Shown here: positions 1 through 6,321 of the stretch, in pieces
Position numbering within the stretch: the stretch's first letter is position 1
Layout: every line of letters begins with the position of its first letter
DNA from: Desulfobacteraceae bacterium
Lineage (GTDB): Bacteria; Desulfobacterota; Desulfobacteria; Desulfobacterales; Desulfosalsimonadaceae
DNA: 34,533 bases
NCBI GenBank assembly: GCA_027858815.1
Contig: JAQIBZ010000283.1
Span: 1-34,533, forward strand
Direction: 5' to 3'
Notes under the pieces: generated by a model
Seen by the model: only the letters and a program-made list of their open reading frames with translations
Database searches by the model: none
Told to the model about the DNA's origin: nothing
Program-made: the position numbers and the translations under genes

Positions 1-165
1 CACACCCGCCATATAAAGTACTATAATGCTCTTTTTGCCTTTAAAAAAGTCAATATAGCCTCAATTCCACTGGTTATTTTAAGCGTATATGATTTAACTC
101 CAAACAGTTAGCGTGGTCCGACCCCGATCGCCCGCCGATCGCCATTTTATTGGATGCGTCAATAT

Positions 166-191
166 AAATCACAAATCAAGATGTGACACCA
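166..191 (-). repeat. GGTGTCA-family dispersed repeat, left-edge copy
   Basis: These 26 bp are the exact reverse complement of 34172-34197 at the other end of the window and are closely related to both arms of the hairpin at 33831-33904. On the minus strand the copy sits inside the partial outermost cassette. There a short frame with a good Shine-Dalgarno (AAAGGAGG, 240-233; ATG at 223) runs 15 codons and stops within the repeat, ending Gly-Val-Thr-Ser. The copy at 34172 overlaps the end of a RAYT-like transposase gene, so a REP-type element mobilised by that family is a plausible origin. Confidence 0.7.
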
Positions 192-223
192 TTTTCCTCC
201 ATACCCCATTGCCTTCGTGACAT
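176..223 (-). other. Possible 15-codon reading frame at the start of the partial outermost cassette
   Basis: The frame begins 18 bp inside the cassette that starts at the R' box at 242-248. It is preceded by AAAGGAGG nine bases before an ATG and stops inside the GGTGTCA repeat. It reads MSRRQWGMEENGVTS. It may be a real gene start cut short by repeat insertion, or only a ribosome-binding platform. I see no further open frame on this strand down to coordinate 1, and no second attC there. Confidence 0.25.
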
Positions 224-241
224 TATTTACTACCTCCTTTC

Positions 242-301
242 GTCGAACGCATTTTTCAGGGGGCGCTGCTTTTTGCGCTCCCGTGCAGCAAATTGTTGGT
301 C
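242..301 (-). other. attC site of the membrane-protein cassette
   Basis: This 60-bp site has boxes GTCGAAC (242-248) and GTTGGTC (295-301) on the plus strand. They flank an imperfect stem built on GGGGGCGC / GCGCTCCC around a GCTTTTT loop. It lies 6 bp beyond the stop of the 308-865 gene. The outer box (GACCAAC on the coding strand) differs by one base from the complement of the cassette's own R' at 878-884. The stem resembles those of the attC sites at 1405 and 5700. Confidence 0.75.
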
Positions 302-307
302 ATTGTG

Positions 308-865
308 TCATTTAATGATAGAGCATGCAAGGGCTATGAGTCCAATTGCCGCTGTAATCCCATGTAGGTATACGAAAATTAATTGTATGCAAAACAATTT
401 AACAAAACGCTTATCTGAAGAAAGATAATCGTCGAGGCCTTTGATAGCACTTCTTTTCATGTAAAAAGAGAGGGGCCAAAAGAATGGTTCTACGATTTCT
501 TTTATTAATTCTTTTGGAGGCGTAGACATTTGACTCATTAACATTTGGCCTTGATCAGAAGATAACACCCCTTCCAGCTTTTCAATCATTTCAAGGCCTT
601 TCCCCAATGTCATTCCAATCTGTTTACTGATCGCTCCGAAAACAAGTGAAGCCGTGAATGATATGAGAAACCATCGTAAACCAATCGAACTCACGAGGCT
701 TCCTACTGAATCAAGATTGCTAATAAAAAGACCGACAATTGCAGCAACACCAGTAATGGACCATGTGGTAGCCTGCTCCATCGCTTGGCTAATAGAGATC
801 GTATGTCGCCAGACTATCTTCTTAAAAATATGATCTGCTTTTAGTGGTTTACCTTCATCTGACAT
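308..865 (-). CDS. Cassette-borne three-helix membrane protein, unknown function
   Basis: This 185-residue protein matches no family I recognise. The N-terminal ~30 residues are polar. Two hydrophobic segments follow at about 35-52 and 63-82, then an amphipathic, charged middle (about 90-150) containing 'MSQMSTPPKELIKE', and a last long hydrophobic stretch at about 154-184 ending at the C terminus. It is the sole gene of its cassette, beginning 13 bp inside the R' box and ending 6 bp before attC. Single small membrane proteins of unknown role are common cargo in chromosomal integrons. The frame is intact, and I assign no function. Confidence 0.75.
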   Translation of the reverse strand: MSDEGKPLKADHIFKKIVWRHTISISQAMEQATTWSITGVAAIVGLFISNLDSVGSLVSSIGLRWFLISFTASLVFGAISKQIGMTLGKGLEMIEKLEGVLSSDQGQMLMSQMSTPPKELIKEIVEPFFWPLSFYMKRSAIKGLDDYLSSDKRFVKLFCIQLIFVYLHGITAAIGLIALACSIIK

Positions 866-877
866 TTATAGTTCCTT

Positions 878-1009
878 GCCCAACGCCGCCCTTCACCCGC
901 CGGGCGGAAATGCCGAAAACGGTTAAAAGAACAGTAAAATTGTAAATGTGAAACCCTTTAAAAAAGCGGCGCCGTAAGCCCGGTCGGCTGTGAAAGGGCA
1001 TTGTTATAA
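878..1009 (-). other. attC site of the cupin cassette (132 bp)
   Basis: The plus-strand boxes are GCCCAAC (878-884) and GTTATAA (1003-1009). They are joined by arms GCCGCCCTTCAC and GTGAAAGGGCA with an A/T-rich middle, which is long and folded like VCR-type attC sites. The R'' box (TTATAAC on the coding strand) is the exact complement of the cassette's R' at 1405-1411. The stop codon of the cupin gene is formed by this R'' box. Confidence 0.85.
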
Positions 1010-1375
1010 AGCCTTTTTATCAGGCCAAATTTCGGATTCTCTTTGTTTTCCAAATGCTTTGTTGGCAGTTAAATATGTTAATACTGTTTCTCCAATATTT
1101 TCAATTCCATGCATTGAGTTTGAGGGGATGAAAACAGCATCGCCAGTTTTAACTTTGCGCATTTGGTTGTCGATAAGCATTTTACCAATTCCCGAAATAA
1201 TATAATAGCATTGTTCCTGTTCATGAGAATGTAGAAACTGCATACCACTTACCTCAACATCGGTTAGCTGAATAGAGATTTCCTTTGAACCACTATTAGA
1301 TTCACCAATTAGCAGATTCGTAGAGAACCCATCATATTTTCCGATGTTAGTATTTTCATTGTTTGTGATTAGCAT
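1004..1375 (-). CDS. Small cupin-domain protein (single-domain, cassette-borne)
   Basis: This 123-residue protein is a single cupin barrel. The first metal-binding motif is visible as 'FLHSHEQEQ' (His49, His51, with Glu52 or Glu54 as third ligand), followed by the turn 'ISGIGK'. The second motif is 'PSNSMHGIENIG' (His89). These are the residues that usually hold a catalytic or structural metal, so metal binding is likely, but the substrate cannot be read from sequence. Small cupins include sugar isomerases, dioxygenases and ligand-binding regulators. It is the only gene in its cassette. Its TAA stop lies within the attC R'' box, so integron recombination sequence supplies the end of the gene. 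Confidence 0.85.
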   Translation of the reverse strand: MLITNNENTNIGKYDGFSTNLLIGESNSGSKEISIQLTDVEVSGMQFLHSHEQEQCYYIISGIGKMLIDNQMRKVKTGDAVFIPSNSMHGIENIGETVLTYLTANKAFGKQRESEIWPDKKAL

Positions 1376-1404
1376 TTTAGAAACCTTTAAAACTTGTTAC
1401 TGAT

Positions 1405-1465
1405 TTATAACGTGCTTTTCAGCGGCCGCGGCTTTTTGCGGTCCGCTGCAAAAGGCTTGTTATGT
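1405..1465 (-). other. attC site of the five-gene cassette (61 bp)
   Basis: The plus-strand boxes are TTATAAC (1405-1411) and GTTATGT (1459-1465). The stem CAGCGGCCGCGG / CGGTCCGCTG encloses CTTTTTG. The R'' box (ACATAAC on the coding strand) is the perfect complement of the R' box at 5700-5706. This pairs it with that site across 4.3 kb and shows that everything between them is one cassette. The site is closely similar in sequence and length to the attC at 5700-5760. Confidence 0.92.
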
Positions 1466-1483
1466 ATTTGGTAGTTGGTAAAT

Positions 1484-2800
1484 TTAATTAAGGATAGTCA
1501 AAATATTTCCTTTTGTATTCTTTTTATGAGGCATATTTTCAAAATATTTTTTAATAATTCTTAACTGTGTGTGAGTATATTCAGGATGTACAACAGAAAT
1601 ATCTCGGAAATAATTTTTACACCCTTCTTCTTTGTACAACATGTTTTTATTTTTGTATTTCGAAAATATTTTCGTACCTCTTAGTGGAAAAATAATACTG
1701 CATTCTATAGAATTAGGTTGGCATTTCAATAATAGATCTTCTGTTATAAGCAAATCATTTGAATCCTCAAAATATAAACCTGAAATAAGAAAGGCATTTG
1801 TTGCAACACCTATTTCATTACAAATTTCAAATGCTTTGACAATTTCATTATTAGTATTTTTTCTGTTTAAAAATAAGTTTCTTTTTTCTTCATTACCAAT
1901 TTCTATGCCTATGCTTACCCATCGCCACCCAACATTTTTTAGCTTTTTTAGCAAATCAATATTCTTATTGTTTATGTGCTCAGGTCTTGATAAAAATCCA
2001 AAAGTTAAGTTTTCTATTCTACCCTTCATGCGTTGAACAAACTCTAAACAGTAATCTGTATTATATAGAAAATTTTCATCAGAAAAAAACAATATGTCAA
2101 AGTCATATGTTTTATTTAAATGTTCAATTTCTTGAACTAATTTACCTATATTTCTTGATCTTATGCCGTATTTTAATTTTTGATTTAAAATTCCATTAGA
2201 ACAATAGTTACAATTAAAAGCGCAGCCTCTTGTTGACCAAGTAAAAATAATTTTCTTCAAATTATGATTATTTTTACGGATAGATATAAACGTTTCAGAG
2301 TGGTAACAAGTATAATCTGTAATATTAAAATCGTCTAAATTATAAACTTTAGAAATACCATTATTAATTATTTTGTTTTGATTTTTAAACCAAATACCTT
2401 GTATCTCTTTTGGCTGAATTCCATTTAGCAAGTCAAGAAGAGAATATTCACCATCTCCAACACAAACAAAATCAACAAAATTTTGCTTTAAGATAATTTC
2501 TGGGACTAAAGATGCAAATGGTCCTCCAAAAATAATTTTAGTGTTTGATTCTGCTTTAACTTCTTTTGCAATAGATAAAGCAGAATCAAGGTGCATTTCT
2601 GTAACTGAAAATCCAATATATTCAAACCCCTCTGAACAAATTTGGGAAATAATTCGGCTATAAGAACACTTATGTGTTTCATATATTATTAATTCATATC
2701 CGTGCTTTTTCAGGTAAGTATATAAACTCGCCAAGCCAACACTAATTTGACTATACTCAAAAGGTGAATCATTAAAATAAATAATTGCTATATCACCCAT
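1484..2800 (-). CDS. B12-binding-domain radical SAM protein
   Basis: The protein has 438 residues. The N-terminal ~130 residues form a Rossmann-like cobalamin-binding domain ('GFSVTEMHLDSA', 'IIFGGPFASLVPE', 'VCVGDGEYSLLDLL'). The classical DxHxxG cobalamin-ligand motif is absent, as in many members of this class. The radical SAM core follows, with the cluster motif 'CAFNCNYC' (Cys193, Cys197, Cys200), then 'FFSDENFLYN' and 'WVSIGIEIGNEEKR' typical of the barrel. Such enzymes methylate or rearrange unactivated carbons in natural products, lipids and cofactors. It is the last gene of the five-gene cassette and overlaps the GT2 gene by 8 bp. The substrate is unknown; the neighbours suggest a glycan or lipid-linked product. 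Confidence 0.9.
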   Translation of the reverse strand: MGDIAIIYFNDSPFEYSQISVGLASLYTYLKKHGYELIIYETHKCSYSRIISQICSEGFEYIGFSVTEMHLDSALSIAKEVKAESNTKIIFGGPFASLVPEIILKQNFVDFVCVGDGEYSLLDLLNGIQPKEIQGIWFKNQNKIINNGISKVYNLDDFNITDYTCYHSETFISIRKNNHNLKKIIFTWSTRGCAFNCNYCSNGILNQKLKYGIRSRNIGKLVQEIEHLNKTYDFDILFFSDENFLYNTDYCLEFVQRMKGRIENLTFGFLSRPEHINNKNIDLLKKLKNVGWRWVSIGIEIGNEEKRNLFLNRKNTNNEIVKAFEICNEIGVATNAFLISGLYFEDSNDLLITEDLLLKCQPNSIECSIIFPLRGTKIFSKYKNKNMLYKEEGCKNYFRDISVVHPEYTHTQLRIIKKYFENMPHKKNTKGNILTILN

Positions 2801-3446
2801 TAATATTATCCAGATTTATAATATATTCTAATAATTCAAATGCCATATCTGAATATTCAGCAATCCGTTTGGGTTTGTCATTTAGTTCTCCAATTTCGAC
2901 CTGTGAAATTTTGCCAGAAATATTATGCCCCTCTATAGCCATAGCCACATCAAATGCCCAATTATTTGGTAACTTAGAATAATTGAATAAATCTTTTTTA
3001 AACATATAGGTCCCCGATAACGGCATTTTAATATAAGATAATTCTGGAAGCTTTAGCTTAATTGCAGGTTTAGCAACTAAATTTCCGACAGGAAATTCAT
3101 CATAATTTGATTGATATATACCATTAACAAACACAACATTGTCACCTATAAATGAAATCAATGTTTCAATCCATTCCAGTTTGGGATTTATAATGTCACC
3201 ATCTATTTTTATAACCAAATCATTTGTGGTAGCTAATATGCCAGCTTTCATTGCATATCCTAAACCTTGTTCTTTGCACTTGACAACTTTTGCACCACAC
3301 TTTTTTGATACCTCAAACGTGTTATCAATTGAATTATTATCAACAACTATAATTTCGGTAACATACCCTGATTGATTAATTTCATTGATTATTTTTTCAA
3401 TTGTAGCTTCTATGTTAAGCCCAGGAATAACTACTGATAACTTCAT
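2793..3446 (-). CDS. Family 2 (GT-A) glycosyltransferase
   Basis: This 217-residue protein is a compact GT-A domain. It opens with 'LSVVIPGLN', then 'EIIVVDNNSIDNT' (nucleotide-sugar binding), 'GLGYAMKAGI' and the metal-binding DxD as 'IDGD' (82-84). No transmembrane helices are present, so it is probably a soluble or peripheral transferase. It resembles polyprenyl-phosphate- and glucosyl-phosphoglycerate-type enzymes more than processive synthases, but donor and acceptor cannot be predicted. Its start overlaps the acyltransferase gene by 32 bp and its end overlaps the radical SAM gene by 8 bp. This indicates a single transcript with coupled translation. Confidence 0.9.
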   Translation of the reverse strand: MKLSVVIPGLNIEATIEKIINEINQSGYVTEIIVVDNNSIDNTFEVSKKCGAKVVKCKEQGLGYAMKAGILATTNDLVIKIDGDIINPKLEWIETLISFIGDNVVFVNGIYQSNYDEFPVGNLVAKPAIKLKLPELSYIKMPLSGTYMFKKDLFNYSKLPNNWAFDVAMAIEGHNISGKISQVEIGELNDKPKRIAEYSDMAFELLEYIINLDNING

Positions 3447-4101
3447 TTATATTTTCAATCCTTTGTTTATTGAAATTTGATACTCCTTCAATATACGACT
3501 TTGGTGCTCGTCCATTCTTTTGAGCAGGATTCCCTGAGTATGCAATATTGGCTTCGGTATTTTTTGTAAGAACTGAACCTGCTGCAATATAACAACCTTC
3601 TGCAACTTTTATCCCCCCAATAATTAATGCCCTCCTACCGACAAATACATTTTTGCAAATTTCAGGTGATTTTTCTATTTCAGAAACAGTAACATCCTTA
3701 AATTTATGCAATAAATCACCTTGAGCTATAGAGTTTTCTCCAATTATGCTATTATTGCAGATAAAACCAGATATTGTGCAAAATTCACCTATTTTTACGT
3801 TGTCATAAACTCTTGCACCATATTCGATTACACTATATTTACCCACCAGCGTTTTCTCACCTATGTATGAGTGATAATCAAATCTACAATTATTATCGAT
3901 TTTTGCACCCAAACAAATAACACTGTTACCCATCACGATCGAATTATCACCTATTTCAGTATAATGATCTTTAACTTCATTTTGTACAGAAGTAGAAAAT
4001 TGAAATCCAGGAAAACCTATAATACAATTAGGCCCAATAAATACATTCTTTCCAATTCTAACATTTTTTGACAATGTAGCGGTAGGGTGTTTGAATTCCA
4101 T
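3415..4101 (-). CDS. Left-handed beta-helix (hexapeptide-repeat) acyltransferase
   Basis: This 228-residue protein shows clear imperfect hexapeptide repeats ([LIV]-G-x-x-x-x) over most of its length: 'IGKNVFIGPNCIIG', 'IGDNSIVMGNSVICLGAKI', 'IGEKTLVGKYSVIEYGARVYDNVKIG', then 'VFVGRRALIIGGIKVAEGCYIAAGSVLT' and a terminal 'SGNPAQKNG' like that of sugar O/N-acetyltransferases. Proteins of this fold transfer acetyl or longer acyl groups from CoA or ACP to sugars or amino sugars. It overlaps the hydrolase stop as TAATG, giving strict translational coupling, and the GT2 gene starts inside it. Together with GT2 this supports an acylated glycan as product (inference). Confidence 0.9.
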   Translation of the reverse strand: MEFKHPTATLSKNVRIGKNVFIGPNCIIGFPGFQFSTSVQNEVKDHYTEIGDNSIVMGNSVICLGAKIDNNCRFDYHSYIGEKTLVGKYSVIEYGARVYDNVKIGEFCTISGFICNNSIIGENSIAQGDLLHKFKDVTVSEIEKSPEICKNVFVGRRALIIGGIKVAEGCYIAAGSVLTKNTEANIAYSGNPAQKNGRAPKSYIEGVSNFNKQRIENINEVISSYSWA

Positions 4102-4856
4102 TACAAATACCTTTTTATAAAATCACACGAAGTTGTAATAACTTCATCAGAATCTTCTTCAAGGCCGTGTGATGAATTTTTCAACCCAATAAGTTTCAAA
4201 TTTTTTGAAAGAGAATTGTTAACAAATTTTTCTGAGTCTTCGATAGATACAATTTCATCTTTTTCACCGTGAAAAATTATTGCAGGGGTATTACATTCCC
4301 ATCTGTAATTCAAAGGTTTATAATAATAAAACTCTATTGCCATTAAAGGATTCAAAACAAAGTTTTCTCCAATCACTATTTTATTATTTACACTTAATAG
4401 ATTATCAATTCCGTTAGAAGGAAAAAAAGATTTTGACCATTCGGAAATTGTCGAAGTGAATGTAGAGCCATAATCAATTACAGGATTTAACATTATCGCA
4501 CTGTTAAACGATAATTTTTTTTCTTGCATTAGCAAAAGGAGAATACTGGACCCAAAACTAGCAGTAATTATTGACACCCTATCATATTTCGCAAATAAAA
4601 AATTGATAACAGCATATAAATCTGCAATCATTCCTGGCAACGTAATTAATTCTGATTTTATGTCCGATTCACCATGCCCCCTAAAGTCAAATCTAAAAGT
4701 AGACAACCCCTTTTTATTAAGTTCCTCTGCAAAGTCATTATAAAACCCCCCCTCTTCTTTTGACGAAGTTATGCCATGACAAAGTAATACAACATCCGAT
4801 TTGCTTTCCACATTTTCCAAGAATTTAATATCATGATTGTCTATTGTTTTAATCAA
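4101..4856 (-). CDS. Alpha/beta hydrolase (serine hydrolase, esterase or thioesterase type)
   Basis: This 251-residue protein covers a complete small alpha/beta-hydrolase fold. The oxyanion-hole motif is 'CHGITSSKEE' (~26-35) and 'FDFRGHGES' lies at 56-64. The nucleophile elbow is 'ITASFGSS' with Ser100; the usual first glycine of GxSxG is a threonine. The acid is Asp200 in 'HGEKDEIV' and the base is His230 in 'NSSHGLEE', so the triad is complete. No signal peptide is seen, so the enzyme is cytosolic. In this cassette it sits 2 bp after the membrane protein and overlaps the acyltransferase. It might remove or transfer an acyl group made by its neighbours, or release a thioester-bound product. 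Confidence 0.9.
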   Translation of the reverse strand: MIKTIDNHDIKFLENVESKSDVVLLCHGITSSKEEGGFYNDFAEELNKKGLSTFRFDFRGHGESDIKSELITLPGMIADLYAVINFLFAKYDRVSIITASFGSSILLLLMQEKKLSFNSAIMLNPVIDYGSTFTSTISEWSKSFFPSNGIDNLLSVNNKIVIGENFVLNPLMAIEFYYYKPLNYRWECNTPAIIFHGEKDEIVSIEDSEKFVNNSLSKNLKLIGLKNSSHGLEEDSDEVITTSCDFIKRYL

Positions 4857-4858
4857 AA

Positions 4859-5641
4859 TTACCTCCTTTTAACTGCTTTCAAATCAACTATTATAATGTT
4901 TGAAACCTCGTTGCCTGTCATATTGCACTTAACTACTCCAAAAAAATCATTGTTTAAAAGATTATTCAAAAAACCTCTTTTCTTTTTAAACGATTTATTT
5001 AGCTCTTTAAAGCTTTGACTTGATTCAAAAAGCATAGATGCTGCTAAAACACCATGAGAACCACAGCCCGCCAATATTATCACTTTTTTGATAGTAGAGT
5101 AAGGATTGGTATGTCTTACAATTAAACCATAATCAATGTGGTCTAAAGTTGATTTAGAATATGCTTTTCCAAAAAACATTAAACTATCATTTTCATCAAA
5201 ATATATTTCTTTAGTAATATTTTCTAACATCGCTTTAGTACATGGGTTATGAAGCGGACCTCCAACTGAAACGATATATTCGTTAAAAATAGCTAGATAT
5301 TGTTTTGTTGCGTAATAATGCTTAATAATGGAATTGTCATACAAATTTCGTAATGATTGCATAATAGTTGCTGCAGCTGTTGCATCCGGCCCAGCTAATA
5401 GTGCAATATCATTTTGATCATTTTGTTCGATAGAACCACTAACGATATACATGTTACTGTTGTTTCTAAATGTGTATAATTTTCTTAGTCGATATCTAGA
5501 AGTAATCAAATATGTCAAGGTATTGGCAGTTGTCTTTACAACAATCTGCATACTCAAGACTATAAGTGAGGCCAATATACTTATAAAAAGGGGGATATAA
5601 TTTTTTGATATAATGGAAAACAAATTAATTATAAAATCCAT
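4859..5641 (-). CDS. Membrane-anchored protein of unknown function, first gene of the five-gene cassette
   Basis: The 260-residue protein has an N-terminal membrane helix (about 13-38) and then a soluble domain of ~220 residues I cannot name. That domain alternates predicted strands and helices and has two glycine-rich landmarks, 'VSVGGPLHNPCTKAML' and 'VIILAGCGSHGVLAASML'. Between them lies 'DYGLIVRHTNPYS'. This arrangement looks like a Rossmann-type ligand-binding domain, and I have a vague sense of similar single-helix anchored proteins, but no family name is safe. The C terminus is very basic. Its start is the first good start in the cassette, with AAAGG upstream. It could be the membrane anchor or sensor of the system encoded by the next four genes. 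Confidence 0.8.
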   Translation of the reverse strand: MDFIINLFSIISKNYIPLFISILASLIVLSMQIVVKTTANTLTYLITSRYRLRKLYTFRNNSNMYIVSGSIEQNDQNDIALLAGPDATAAATIMQSLRNLYDNSIIKHYYATKQYLAIFNEYIVSVGGPLHNPCTKAMLENITKEIYFDENDSLMFFGKAYSKSTLDHIDYGLIVRHTNPYSTIKKVIILAGCGSHGVLAASMLFESSQSFKELNKSFKKKRGFLNNLLNNDFFGVVKCNMTGNEVSNIIIVDLKAVKRR

Positions 5642-5699
5642 TTTTTATTTAACCTTTAATTTTTTTCATATGTTTATCTTATTGAAATAAAGTTGAATT

Positions 5700-5760
5700 A
5701 CATAACGTGATTTTCAGCAGCCGCTGCTTTTTGCGGTCTGCTGGAAAATGTTTGTTAGTT
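5700..5760 (-). other. attC site of the lspA cassette (61 bp), partly translated
   Basis: The plus-strand boxes are ACATAAC (5700-5706) and GTTAGTT (5754-5760). The stem CAGCAGCCGC / GCGGTCTGCTG encloses TGCTTTTT. R'' complements the R' at 6265-6271 exactly. The lspA frame does not stop before the site: its last ~15 codons and the stop at 5714 are inside it. Confidence 0.92.
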
Positions 5761-6232
5761 TCTTACCCCATTTTGAGGTGAATATAATTAACCCAATTGC
5801 CCCCACAGTTATAGCTATGTCGGCTACATTAAAAATGCCAGTTCGCAATGGACCAATACCAATTAGCATAAAATCGACTACCAAACCGTCATTAAAGGCT
5901 CTATCGTAGAGATTTCCAAAACCTCCACCGACGATAAGCAACCCAAGGATAAGATTTATCTTTGACATTGGTTTTATGGCAATATAAATAAGCCCGCCAA
6001 ACAATATTATCCCTACGGCAACTGTGAAGATATAAAACCTTAGGTCGCCGGGAAGAGTCCCTCCCAGACCTAACATAGCGCCACTATTTTCAACATAGAT
6101 AAATTTGAAAAATCCACCAAAATATGAAATTGGGTTATTGCCTTTTAAGCTATCTATGGCCTGAATCTTGGTTAGGCGGTCACACCCAACAAGCAATAAT
6201 AGAGTGGAAAATATTACGAAATATTTTTTCAT
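5714..6232 (-). CDS. lspA: Lipoprotein signal peptidase (signal peptidase II) on an integron cassette
   Basis: This 172-residue membrane protein is the aspartic protease that cleaves the signal peptide from diacylated prolipoproteins in the inner membrane. Family motifs are present: N-terminal 'GCDRLTK', 'VENSGAMLG', the first catalytic region 'GNLYDRAFNDGLVVDF' and the second 'FNVADIAI', with four hydrophobic segments spaced as usual. The length is normal for the family. The final ~15 residues (after 'SKWGK') are encoded by the attC site and have no conservation value. A chromosomal lspA presumably exists elsewhere, so this copy is accessory. Resistance to LspA-targeting antibiotics such as globomycin is one possible benefit (inference). 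Confidence 0.95.
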   Translation of the reverse strand: MKKYFVIFSTLLLLVGCDRLTKIQAIDSLKGNNPISYFGGFFKFIYVENSGAMLGLGGTLPGDLRFYIFTVAVGIILFGGLIYIAIKPMSKINLILGLLIVGGGFGNLYDRAFNDGLVVDFMLIGIGPLRTGIFNVADIAITVGAIGLIIFTSKWGKKLTNIFQQTAKSSGC

Positions 6233-6264
6233 TTAGAATTCTGAATTCCTTTGTTAAATATGGA

Positions 6265-6312
6265 AACTAACGCCGCATTCAGCGGCTTGTCCGCTGCAAT
6301 GCTTTGTTAGCT
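6265..6312 (-). other. attC site of the TIR cassette, unusually short (48 bp)
   Basis: The plus-strand boxes are AACTAAC (6265-6271) and GTTAGCT (6306-6312). Arms GCATTCAGCGG and CCGCTGCAATGC are separated by CTTGT. R'' is the exact complement of the R' at 7168-7174. At 48 bp it is below the commonly quoted size range of attC sites (about 55 bp upward). Confidence 0.85.
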
Positions 6313-6321
6313 CTTTTGCTG

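Larger units (their letters stand above)
1411..5705 (-). mobile_element. Single 4.3-kb integron cassette carrying five overlapping genes
   Basis: The limits come from the G/TT recombination points in the R' boxes at 5700-5706 and 1405-1411. The matching 7-mers GTTATGT and ACATAAC close the unit as one circle. Inside there is no further attC: the five genes are packed with overlaps of 8, 32 and 1 bp and one 2-bp gap, leaving no room for one. Cassettes normally hold one gene, rarely two. The DNA is visibly more A/T-rich than the flanking cassettes, with many Asn, Lys and Ile codons, which suggests a foreign source. In the 5' leader a six-codon frame (5649-5669, MKKIKG) precedes the first gene. 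Confidence 0.88.

Noticed and set aside
183-428. 81-aa plus-strand ORF near the left edge
   Set aside because: It overlaps an attC site and the membrane-protein gene in the opposite direction; the cassette genes are all on the minus strand.
4859-5641. Naming the first gene of the five-gene cassette as a known defence or S-layer protein
   Set aside because: Only a membrane helix and glycine-rich landmarks can be seen; the resemblance is too vague to name a family.
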